Shown here: positions 1 through 5,005 of the stretch, piece by piece | Numbering within the stretch: position 1 is the first letter of the stretch | Layout: every line of letters begins with the position of its first letter | Assembly: GCA_034437215.1 (NCBI GenBank) | Contig: DAOTVC010000004.1 | Span: forward strand, 1-5,019 | DNA from: DAOTVC01 sp034437215 | Lineage (GTDB): Bacteria > Chloroflexota > Anaerolineae > B4-G1 > SLSP01 | Direction of reading: 5' to 3' | Length of the DNA stretch: 5,019 nucleotides | Made by a program: the position numbers and the translations under genes | The notes under the pieces: generated by a model | Told to the model about the DNA's origin: nothing | Database searches by the model: none | Seen by the model: only the letters and a program-made list of their open reading frames with translations

Positions 1-479
1 TTCAGCAGGACCCAGACCCGCCCCTCGGGCGTGATCTGCTCGTCGAAGATGGCCTCCAGCCCCTCCAGGGGGCCGCGGGCCACGCGCACGACGTCCCCCT
101 TCTTGAAGGGGGAATCGGGCACGTCCCGCTCCACCCGCTTCTTGAGGCTATGGCGGAGGTAGGTGACGACCTCGTCGGGCACGGGGACGGGACGCCCCCC
201 CGCCGATACGATGCGGCGCACGCCGGGCGCCCACTGTGCCTTCACCAGCTGATCGCTCCGAGGGTCGAAGCGCGCAAAGAGATAATGGGGAAAAAAGGGC
301 TTCATCGAACGCCGGTCACGCCGCTGCTGAACGACGGCGACCTCCGGCAGGTAGGTCTCGACCCCCGTGCTGCTCAGAACGTCCTGGACCAGATACTCCT
401 TGTGCGGCTTCGTGTAGAGGGCGAACCAGTGCCTCGCAGCACCGGCGCCGTGCACGCCGCCCATCCCTTCCGTTGACAT
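1..479 (-). CDS. NusG/RfaH-type transcription elongation (antitermination) factor, partial
   Basis: The first 159 codons are present; the 3' end runs off the window. Residues about 17-115 look like the NusG N-terminal (NGN) domain that binds RNA polymerase: HWFALYTKPHKEYL near the start (the family's W-[YF]-A-L-x-T-K-P pattern), then GVETYLP (39-45), FFPHYLFARF (62-71) and a GVRRIVSAGG stretch (86-95). Residues about 124-159 begin a KOW domain (KKGDVVRVARGPLEGLEAIF). The order and spacing fit specialised NusG paralogues (RfaH, UpxY, LoaP types) as well as NusG itself. The ATG at 479-477 is chosen because GAGGGGG precedes it by 4 bases; it leaves about 16 extra residues before the domain, so Met6 is an alternative. 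In the family these proteins suppress pausing and termination in long operons. Placement next to a ligase-like glycan gene favours a specialised paralogue over housekeeping NusG, which usually sits between secE and rplK. That role is inferred. Confidence 0.9.
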   Translation of the reverse strand, partial: MSTEGMGGVHGAGAARHWFALYTKPHKEYLVQDVLSSTGVETYLPEVAVVQQRRDRRSMKPFFPHYLFARFDPRSDQLVKAQWAPGVRRIVSAGGRPVPVPDEVVTYLRHSLKKRVERDVPDSPFKKGDVVRVARGPLEGLEAIFDEQITPEGRVWVLL

Positions 480-483
480 TATG

Positions 484-490
484 CCCCCTC
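484..490 (-). promoter_or_regulatory. Ribosome binding site of the NusG-like gene
   Basis: The minus strand reads GAGGGGG, then CATA, then ATG. The purine-rich motif 4 bases before the ATG supports the start at 479 over the later Met6 codon. The other two genes also have a purine-rich motif 4 bases before their chosen starts. Confidence 0.55.
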
Positions 491-597
491 GCTGCCCACG
501 GTATAACTGGTAATGACAAGTTCAAAAGGTGCCCCCCGTACGTGCTAACTATTTCGCTGTCCGCACGGCAAGAGCACGTTTCCTTAGCATGCTTTCT

Positions 598-625
598 ACC
601 CTAACACAACCCCAATCGCTGTCAA
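598..625 (-). promoter_or_regulatory. Possible sigma-70-type promoter of the NusG-like gene
   Basis: On the minus strand a perfect -35 hexamer TTGACA (625-620) is followed after 16 bases by TAGGGT (603-598). The latter matches the -10 consensus only at positions 1, 2 and 6, which are the most conserved ones. Transcription would start near 590 and give a leader of about 110 bases. The -10 match is weak, so this is a candidate only. No RfaH-type ops element was recognised in the leader. Confidence 0.33.
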
Positions 626-679
626 GCCCCCTGCAAGGCCTGGAGTCCTTACGTTCTTTAAAGGAAGACCTAAACATCA

Positions 680-744
680 GCCACGAATTTCACGAATTAA
701 CACAAATTAGAACCCCTTTTCGTAAGATTCGTGTAATTCGTGGC
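680..744. repeat. Inverted repeat with 18-bp arms, GCCACGAATT family
   Basis: The left arm GCCACGAATTTCACGAAT (680-697) is matched in reverse complement by ATTCGTGTAATTCGTGGC (727-744), with 17 of 18 bases pairing across a 29-base loop. The left side continues as degenerate 9-10 bp units (CACGAATTT, CACGAATTAA, CACAAATTAG; 682-710). A second copy of the arm sits at 5006-5019, so this is a dispersed element and not a one-off hairpin. It lacks the T-run of an intrinsic terminator. Whether it is a mobile (MITE- or REP-like) or structural element cannot be told here. Confidence 0.8.
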
Positions 745-818
745 AAAAACCTTAACCATACCTCTTTGAAGAATCCGACTTTGGTTCTTCTGAAAGTACC
801 AGAAACTTCATGCAAAAG

Positions 819-936
819 CGCCAAGAACGCCAAGGAAATGCAAGTCTCGGCTAATCTTTCTGAGCAGAATCACCTTTACTGTTCAAGAAAATTACGAGCA
901 ACTTAAAAATCTTGGCGACCTTTGCGTCTTCGCGTG
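819..936. repeat. Inverted pair of short repeats, CGCCAAG family
   Basis: CGCCAAG occurs twice on the plus strand (819-825 and 828-834). Its reverse complement CTTGGCG is at 911-917 and continues as related units up to about 936; read on the minus strand these are CGCGAAGA, CGCAAAGG and TCGCCAAG, an 8-bp periodicity. The two arms face each other about 76 bases apart. The pairing is imperfect outside the 7-bp core, so it looks like two oppositely oriented clusters of a degenerate short repeat and not one simple stem. Confidence 0.55.
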
Positions 937-975
937 AGACCTGACCTTTTTTCAGTGCAGTCAAACCTCGATGCT

Positions 976-1030
976 AAAACGTGAAGCGTAAGAGGTGAGA
1001 TGCTCACGTTTCACGTTTTACGCTTCACGC
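976..1030. repeat. Inverted pair of degenerate 7-bp repeats, TTCACGT family
   Basis: Four heptads run from 1003 to 1030: CTCACGT, TTCACGT, TTTACGC and TTCACGC. Facing them, 976-996 reads AAAACGT, GAAGCGT and AAGAGGT, which is the opposite orientation of the same family. The core CGTGAAGCGTAA (980-991) pairs perfectly with TTACGCTTCACG (1018-1029), a 12-bp stem. Immediately after it lies a small CTTGAC/GTCAAG inverted repeat (1031-1047). Confidence 0.7.
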
Positions 1031-1143
1031 CTTGACCTGAAGTCAAGTACCCCTCATAAGACTATGGCTCGTATCCCCTGCTGTCCGCAATGTCGTATCC
1101 CAACGCCGGTTCTACCACCGAGGGCCAAGGTTTGCAACCCGTC

Positions 1144-3033
1144 CTAAGGTTCCGGGGTCGCCCGCGACTCGGCCTGCCGCGCCTTCTCGAGGGCGCCCGC
1201 CCCGTTCTCCGGGTCCAGCAGCGCCACCGCCCGCCAGGCGTGGGCCGCCCGCGCGTAGTCCTCCTGCACCCAGTAACGGCTCCAGGCCTGCCCCTCCATG
1301 CGAGGCTGGGCCCAATACAGCCCGTGGATCACCGCCACCCCCTCCTCCACGCGACCCTGCGCCACGTGGGCGTCGCCCAGGAGCAAGCGGGTCACCGAGT
1401 CCCGGTGTCCCGCCTCCCACGCCGCTGCGATGTCCTCGTAGGCAGCGGCGTACTCCCGCCGCGAGAGGTGGATGCCCGCCAGCCTCTGGCGCGCCGTCGC
1501 GTTCCCCGGATCGAGCGCCACCGCCCGCTCGAAGAGGGCGATGGGCACCGCCAGCTCCTCCTCCTGCCGCACGGCGTCCATGATAAAGCCGGGCGTCCTG
1601 CCGTGCTCGTAGAGCGCCAGCTCCGTCCGCGCCTGCAGCATCGCCCCCAGACTAGCGTACCACTGCGCCTGGAGGGGGCGGCGGAAGGCGAGCCCCAGGA
1701 CGAGCAGCAGGACCAGACCCAGGGCCACCGGACGCCAGGCTCCCCGCGCTCGAGGGCGCTCCTCCTCCCCCACCGGCGCCCCCGCCCCGCGCACCACGGC
1801 GAAGGGGACGAAGAGCAGCAGCAGCCCCCGGCTCCCGTAGAGGGCGTCGTCCACCTGCCCGTGGGCCAGGACGATCGCCAGGGAGACCAGCCCCGCCTCG
1901 ATTAGCAGGCCCGCCGAGCGGGGCGCGTGGCGCCGGCGGCGCACCGCCTCGACGACGCAGACGACCACGAGGGCCAGGTAGAGGAGCAGGCCCACCACCC
2001 CCTGCTCCACCAGCAGGTTGATGAGCAGGTTGTGGCTGTGGACGGTGTGCCCCACGTGGATGAGCAGGGTGTAGATGGAGAAGTTCATCATGAAGGTCCC
2101 CAGCCCCGCCCCCGTGAAGACGTAGTCGCGCGCCAGGAGGAGGGAGTCCCGCAGCAGGGTCAGGCGGTTGGTGAGGGCACCGGCGCCGGGCAGGTCGTAG
2201 GCGAGGATGGCGTAGAGCGCAACCGCCAGAAGCACCGCTCCCGCCGCCAGCAGCCCGCCCATCCACGCCAGCCGTCTCCGCCCCTCGAAGCGCCGTCCCA
2301 GCGCCCGCCAGAGCCCCCAGAGGAGGAAGCCCGCCAGCGCTCCGAGCCACGCGCCCCGCGAGGTGGAGACCAGGAGGCCCAGCAGGGTCACGCCCAGCGC
2401 CGCCGTCCAGAGGGCGGGGAGAAGGCGCCGCAGCCGGGCAGGCAACCCCAGATCCTCTCCCCGGCGCGGCAGCAGGATCAGGGGGACGTAGAAGGGGAGC
2501 ACCGTCGCCAGCATCCCGCCCGTCACGTTGGGGCTGAGCTGGTGGGTGGAGAGGGCGGGCAGCCGCGCCGAGATGGCCTCCCCCAGGTCGATGAGCAGCG
2601 GCACCTTGACCGGGTGCGCGCTCCAGTCGTTGGTCAGGAAGAAGTAGGCGGTCAGCGCGACGCCGAAGAGCCCCCAGAAGGCCAGCGCCCCGTAGAGGTG
2701 CTCCAGGTCCGGCTGGTGGACGAGGGCGTAGTAGATGCCCCAGGCGCCCACGACGAGCCAGAACTTGGCCCGGGCGGGCCCGGGCGCGTAGGCCGTCTGC
2801 GTCGCCACGAGCGCCGAGAGCACGAAGAGGCCCAGGAGCAGGTCGAAGCGCGTGAGGCGCAGCGTGAAGCGAGTACGGAGCCCGGCGAGGCTCCACATCA
2901 GCCCCAGCAGCAGCAGGGGCCAGGGGCCGGGCCAACCGCCCTCGTACCAGACGGCCCCGCCCTGGAGGTACCAGAGCCCGCCGGCGAGCAGCGCGCAGCC
3001 CAGCTCGATGTACGGTAGCACTCGTATCAACAC
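1144..3033 (-). CDS. O-antigen ligase/polymerase-like (Wzy/WaaL superfamily) membrane protein with C-terminal TPR region
   Basis: The protein has 629 residues. The first 450 hold about 12 hydrophobic segments, for example 9-27, 38-53, 114-133, 172-188, 205-223, 257-279, 343-363, 400-414 and 435-450. STSRGAWLGALAGFLLWG (223-240) is the conserved region of the PF04932-type fold. The stretch from H334 fits the HN-X9-G-X2-G pattern reported for WaaL ligases (H334, N335, G345, G348), in a periplasm-type loop at about 280-342. R226 and R290 sit roughly where ligases keep functional arginines. Residues about 490-620 are soluble and TPR-like (ALFERAVALDPGNATARQRL; AAHAWRAVALLDPENGAGAL). Family members join undecaprenyl-linked glycans to one another or to an acceptor such as lipid A or a protein. 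Ligase, polymerase and protein O-glycosyltransferase activities cannot be separated from sequence. The GTG start has AAAGGAG upstream; the next codon, TTG, is an alternative start. Confidence 0.88.
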   Translation of the reverse strand: MLIRVLPYIELGCALLAGGLWYLQGGAVWYEGGWPGPWPLLLLGLMWSLAGLRTRFTLRLTRFDLLLGLFVLSALVATQTAYAPGPARAKFWLVVGAWGIYYALVHQPDLEHLYGALAFWGLFGVALTAYFFLTNDWSAHPVKVPLLIDLGEAISARLPALSTHQLSPNVTGGMLATVLPFYVPLILLPRRGEDLGLPARLRRLLPALWTAALGVTLLGLLVSTSRGAWLGALAGFLLWGLWRALGRRFEGRRRLAWMGGLLAAGAVLLAVALYAILAYDLPGAGALTNRLTLLRDSLLLARDYVFTGAGLGTFMMNFSIYTLLIHVGHTVHSHNLLINLLVEQGVVGLLLYLALVVVCVVEAVRRRRHAPRSAGLLIEAGLVSLAIVLAHGQVDDALYGSRGLLLLFVPFAVVRGAGAPVGEEERPRARGAWRPVALGLVLLLVLGLAFRRPLQAQWYASLGAMLQARTELALYEHGRTPGFIMDAVRQEEELAVPIALFERAVALDPGNATARQRLAGIHLSRREYAAAYEDIAAAWEAGHRDSVTRLLLGDAHVAQGRVEEGVAVIHGLYWAQPRMEGQAWSRYWVQEDYARAAHAWRAVALLDPENGAGALEKARQAESRATPEP

Positions 3034-3037
3034 CCTA

Positions 3038-3044
3038 CTCCTTT
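3038..3044 (-). promoter_or_regulatory. Ribosome binding site of the ligase-like gene
   Basis: The minus strand reads AAAGGAG, then TAGG, then GTG and TTG. Spacing is 4 bases to the GTG (3033-3031) and 7 to the TTG (3030-3028). The TTG spacing is closer to the usual optimum, so the true start may be one codon later; the protein changes by only one residue. Confidence 0.6.
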
Positions 3045-3052
3045 AAAGGCCA

Positions 3053-3101
3053 GTCGAAAGTCCAAAGTCAAAGGTCAAAGGTCAAAGGTCAAAAGTCGGC
3101 G
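3053..3101. repeat. 7-bp tandem repeat, GTCAAAG
   Basis: Six to seven contiguous heptads run from 3053: GTCGAAA, GTCCAAA, three exact GTCAAAG (3067-3087), GTCAAAA, then a degenerate GTCGGCG. The tract ends 19 bases upstream of the GTG of the ligase-like gene. Read on the minus strand each unit contains TTGAC, similar to a -35 hexamer, but no good -10 lies at a workable distance before the start codon. Confidence 0.9.
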
Positions 3102-3130
3102 TTGTCTGCAGTTCTAACAACAAGATCCAC

Positions 3131-3193
3131 CCAACGAGATCCTCCCAACGAGATCCTCCCAACGAGATCCCTCGTCGCTACGCTCCTCGGGAT
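3131..3193. repeat. 14-bp tandem repeat running into a small imperfect palindrome
   Basis: The unit CCAACGAGATCCTC is exact at 3131-3144 and 3145-3158. A third, near-exact copy begins at 3159 and passes directly into 3167-3193, where ATCCC (3167-3171) can pair with GGGAT (3189-3193). A partial unit (AGATCCAC) precedes the array at 3123-3130. The 14-bp unit therefore looks like a repeated copy of the palindrome's left flank. No coding or terminator function is evident. Confidence 0.75.
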
Positions 3194-3233
3194 GACGGGA
3201 TGGGCGACCGCGTTCATCGACCTCCTGACGTCC

Positions 3234-3271
3234 CCCTACTCCCTACTTCCTACTTCCTACTCCCTACTTCC
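3234..3271. repeat. 7-bp tandem repeat, CCCTACT/TCCTACT, overlapping the 3' end of the radical SAM gene
   Basis: Five full heptads and a partial one occur in the order CCCTACT twice, TCCTACT twice, CCCTACT, TCC. The last units overlap the end of the neighbouring coding region: its TAG stop (3266-3264) and final Lys codon are written in repeat sequence. A second in-frame TAG lies 21 bases further on (3245-3243), three heptads away. Confidence 0.9.
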
Positions 3272-4946
3272 ACCCCAACGTCTCGATACCGATGCGCAGA
3301 GCGAACTTGAGCAGAGCGGGATCGCCTGCCAGCATCATGGCGTAGGTGAGCATCGGCCCCGGGCGGAAGGCCCACTCGCGGAAAGCCCGCTTCGCCCAGC
3401 GCTCCAGCTCCTCAGCCCGCAGGTTCGGGTAGTCGAGCACCGTCGAGCGGTCCATGTCCACCTCCTCCCAGCGCGTGCCGGGACGGAACCAGCCGTTCTC
3501 CACCACCTCGAAGAAGAAGGGCGTGCCCGGATGGGGCGCGGCGATGTGGAAGAGCACCAGGTCCAGGGGCAGCCGCTTAGAGAAGTCGATGGTGCGGCGG
3601 ATGCTCTCCTCCGTCTCGCCGGGCAGGCCGATGATGAAGTAGCCCCAGTTCATGATGCCCGCCTCCTTCGACCAACGGAGCGCCCGCTCCACCTTCTCCG
3701 GCGTGATCCCCTTGCGCATCCGCTTGAGCATCCTCTCGTCGCCCGACTCGATGCCCCAGGAGATCATCCAGCAGCCCGCGCGCTTCATCGTCTGCAGCAG
3801 CTCCGCGTCGACGAAGTCCACGCGGCTGTTGCAGGTCCACTTCACCGGCAGCTCCCGCTCCATGATCCCCTCGCAGATCCCCATCACGTGCTCCCGGTTC
3901 ACCGTGAAGAGATCGGTGTACATGTGGATCTTGCGCACCCCCAGCCCCACCAGCTGCTCCACCTCGGCGAGGACGTGCTCGGGCGAGCGGTAGCGCACCG
4001 AGCGCCCGTAGGAGACGTGCTTGATGCAGAAGCGGCAGCCGCCGGGGCAGCCGCGGCTGGAGACGACGAAGGCATAGGGTCCGCCCACCAGCGGCGCCCG
4101 GTAGCGCTCCAGCGGCAGCAGATCGTGGCGAGGCAGCGGCAGATCGTCGAGGTCGGCGATGAAGGGGCGGGGCGGGTTCACGACGATCTCGGAGCCCTCG
4201 CGCCAGACGAGGCCCTTTATACGTTCACACGTGCGCACGTTCTCACGGGTGAACATGGGCTCCCAGCCGGGATCCGTCTTGGTGAAGAGGCGGTACAACC
4301 GTGCGGCGAAGTCCGGTTCCACCCCCGGCCACCACTCTTCGGCATTCGGCTCCCCGCTTCCCGCTTCCAGCTTCCAGCTTCCAGTTTCCAGTTTCCAGCT
4401 TCCAGCTTCCAGTTTCCAGTTTCCAGCTTCCAGCACATCCACCAGCTCCCGCAGCGTCAGCTCCGGCTCCCCCACGAGGACGTAGTCGAGCGCGGGGAAG
4501 GCCTCCATCGTCGAGCGGGGCATGGGGGTGACGTGGGTGCCGAAGGCGAGGGTGGTGGCGCCGCGGGCCTTCGCCAGGAAGACACCGTACATGTCGTTCT
4601 GGAGCGTGGGCGCGGTCACCTGAGTGAGGTAGTAGCGGGGGCGCTTCTCGTCGAGGAGCGCCTCGAAGGCCTCCCAGGTCATCCGCCCGGGGATGGCGTC
4701 GACGACCTCCACCCGGTAGTCGGGGAAGAGGGCCGCCATCTGTGCCAGCCCCACCTGGGGCCAGATCATCCCCTCGCGGGAGCGCCGCCCCACCCGGTGC
4801 TGGCTGCGGATCCAGATCCCGCCGTCGGGCGCCGGGGGGTTGACGAAGAGGATGTCGACGGCGCCCTTGGGGCGCGCCGCCAGCTCCTCCCGCAACAGCG
4901 CGTCGGTGTTCGGAAAGCTCGGCGTACTCACTCTACCTTCGACCAC
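3264..4946 (-). CDS. Cobalamin-binding-type radical SAM protein (BchE/HpnJ-like) with repeat-encoded linker
   Basis: The protein has 560 residues. Residues 29-170 resemble the N-terminal B12-binding-type domain of class B radical SAM enzymes: VDILFVNPPAPDGG, WPQVGLAQMAALFP, VEVVDA and FGTHVTPMPRSTMEAF...YVLVGEPELTLRELV. No DxHxxG histidine is seen. The SAM core begins at about 292 with SSRGCPGGCRFCIKH (C300, C304 and C307 for the 4Fe-4S cluster) and continues with SWGIESGDERMLKRMRKG (396-412), GYFIIGLPGETEESI (435-449) and APHPGTPFF (470-478). The layout recalls HpnJ and Mg-protoporphyrin cyclase-like families, but the substrate is unknown. Residues 172-199 are four 7-residue repeats (LEAGNWK, LEAGSWK, LETGSWK, LEAGSGE) encoded by a 7-bp DNA repeat between the domains. 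Start: GTG at 4946 (AGAGG 4 bases upstream) or GTG at 4931 (GAAGG 4 bases upstream). A lipid- or glycan-related role is inferred from the neighbours only. Confidence 0.88.
   Translation of the reverse strand: MVEGRVSTPSFPNTDALLREELAARPKGAVDILFVNPPAPDGGIWIRSQHRVGRRSREGMIWPQVGLAQMAALFPDYRVEVVDAIPGRMTWEAFEALLDEKRPRYYLTQVTAPTLQNDMYGVFLAKARGATTLAFGTHVTPMPRSTMEAFPALDYVLVGEPELTLRELVDVLEAGNWKLEAGSWKLETGSWKLEAGSGEPNAEEWWPGVEPDFAARLYRLFTKTDPGWEPMFTRENVRTCERIKGLVWREGSEIVVNPPRPFIADLDDLPLPRHDLLPLERYRAPLVGGPYAFVVSSRGCPGGCRFCIKHVSYGRSVRYRSPEHVLAEVEQLVGLGVRKIHMYTDLFTVNREHVMGICEGIMERELPVKWTCNSRVDFVDAELLQTMKRAGCWMISWGIESGDERMLKRMRKGITPEKVERALRWSKEAGIMNWGYFIIGLPGETEESIRRTIDFSKRLPLDLVLFHIAAPHPGTPFFFEVVENGWFRPGTRWEEVDMDRSTVLDYPNLRAEELERWAKRAFREWAFRPGPMLTYAMMLAGDPALLKFALRIGIETLGWK
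4223..4254. repeat. Degenerate 8-bp repeat inside the radical SAM gene
   Basis: The plus strand reads GTTCACAC, GTGCGCAC, GTTCTCAC and GGGTGAAC, four octads sharing a G-T...C-A-C pattern. The first and last carry GTTCAC and GTGAAC, which can pair. It encodes about residues 232-241, at the end of the inter-domain linker. The match between units is loose, so this may be chance. Confidence 0.3.
4353..4434. repeat. In-frame 7-bp tandem repeat (CCAGCTT/CCAGTTT) within the radical SAM coding region
   Basis: Eleven full heptads and a 5-base partial are contiguous: CCCGCTT twice, CCAGCTT twice, CCAGTTT twice, CCAGCTT twice, CCAGTTT twice, CCAGCTT, CCAGC. Positions 4367-4394 and 4395-4422 are identical 28-bp blocks. 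Three heptads equal seven codons, which gives the W-K-L-E-[AT]-G-S peptide repeat at residues 172-199. The unit has no stop codon in any minus-strand frame. Reading the off-frames downstream, loss of one unit leads to TAA at 4219-4217 and gain of one leads to TGA at 4245-4243, both before the cluster cysteines. Confidence 0.95.
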
Positions 4947-4950
4947 AATA

Positions 4951-4960
4951 CCTCTCTCTC
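4951..4960 (-). promoter_or_regulatory. Ribosome binding site of the radical SAM gene (first candidate start)
   Basis: The minus strand reads GAGAGAGAGG, then TATT, then GTG at 4946. A competing site, GAAGG (4940-4936), then TAGA, then GTG at 4931, would shorten the protein by five residues. Both have the same 4-base spacing, so the sequence alone does not decide. Confidence 0.45.
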
Positions 4961-4974
4961 TACTCGTCTCGGCG

Positions 4975-4988
4975 TGTTGACTTCAACA
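4975..4988. promoter_or_regulatory. Short palindrome in the radical SAM leader, possible operator
   Basis: TGTTGA, CT, TCAACA is a perfect inverted repeat with 6-bp arms and a 2-base centre. It lies 28 bases upstream of the GTG at 4946, where a regulator site could be. It is short enough to occur by chance, and no promoter hexamers are clear around it. Confidence 0.25.
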
Positions 4989-5005
4989 TACGCCTGAAAA
5001 CCTCA

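Larger units (their letters stand above)
480..1143. other. Long gene-free spacer, AT-richer and repeat-rich
   Basis: No convincing gene was found in these 664 bases. From about 541 to 1060 the base composition is clearly more AT-rich than the flanking genes. The spacer carries the candidate promoter at 598-625 and three inverted-repeat modules (680-744, 819-936, 976-1030). A plus-strand open frame at 529-906 runs straight through two of these repeats and resembles no known protein, so it is not called. A 9-bp direct repeat, TCGTATCCC, occurs at 1069-1077 and 1093-1101. No hairpin followed by a T-run was seen that would terminate the ligase-like gene. Confidence 0.7.

Noticed and set aside
768..790. 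GAAGAA/TTCTTC inverted repeat as a regulatory hairpin
   Set aside because: Arms are 6 bp of simple purine/pyrimidine sequence with a 11-base loop; easily chance.
529..906. A 125-codon plus-strand open frame in the spacer
   Set aside because: It translates inverted-repeat DNA, lacks a ribosome binding site worth noting and resembles no protein family; AT-richer repeat sequence explains the open frame.
680..1030. Insertion sequence or transposase remnant in the spacer
   Set aside because: No transposase-like translation or target-site duplication could be identified; only short non-coding repeats are visible.
1031..1047. CTTGAC/GTCAAG hairpin as terminator of the ligase-like gene
   Set aside because: The stem is only 6 bp and no T-run follows on either strand.
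1652..3018. Long open frames on both strands across the ligase-like gene (plus 1927-3018, minus 1652-2935)
   Set aside because: Their translations are Gly/Ala/Pro/Arg-rich and featureless, whereas the 629-residue minus frame has membrane segments and the ligase motif.
4353..4434. Possible CRISPR array
   Set aside because: The units are 7 bp and contiguous, without spacers; it is a simple tandem repeat inside a coding region.
3102..4997. A 631-codon plus-strand open frame
   Set aside because: It lies opposite the radical SAM gene, has low-complexity His/Arg/Pro-rich translation and no family motif. Long antisense frames are expected opposite GC-rich genes.
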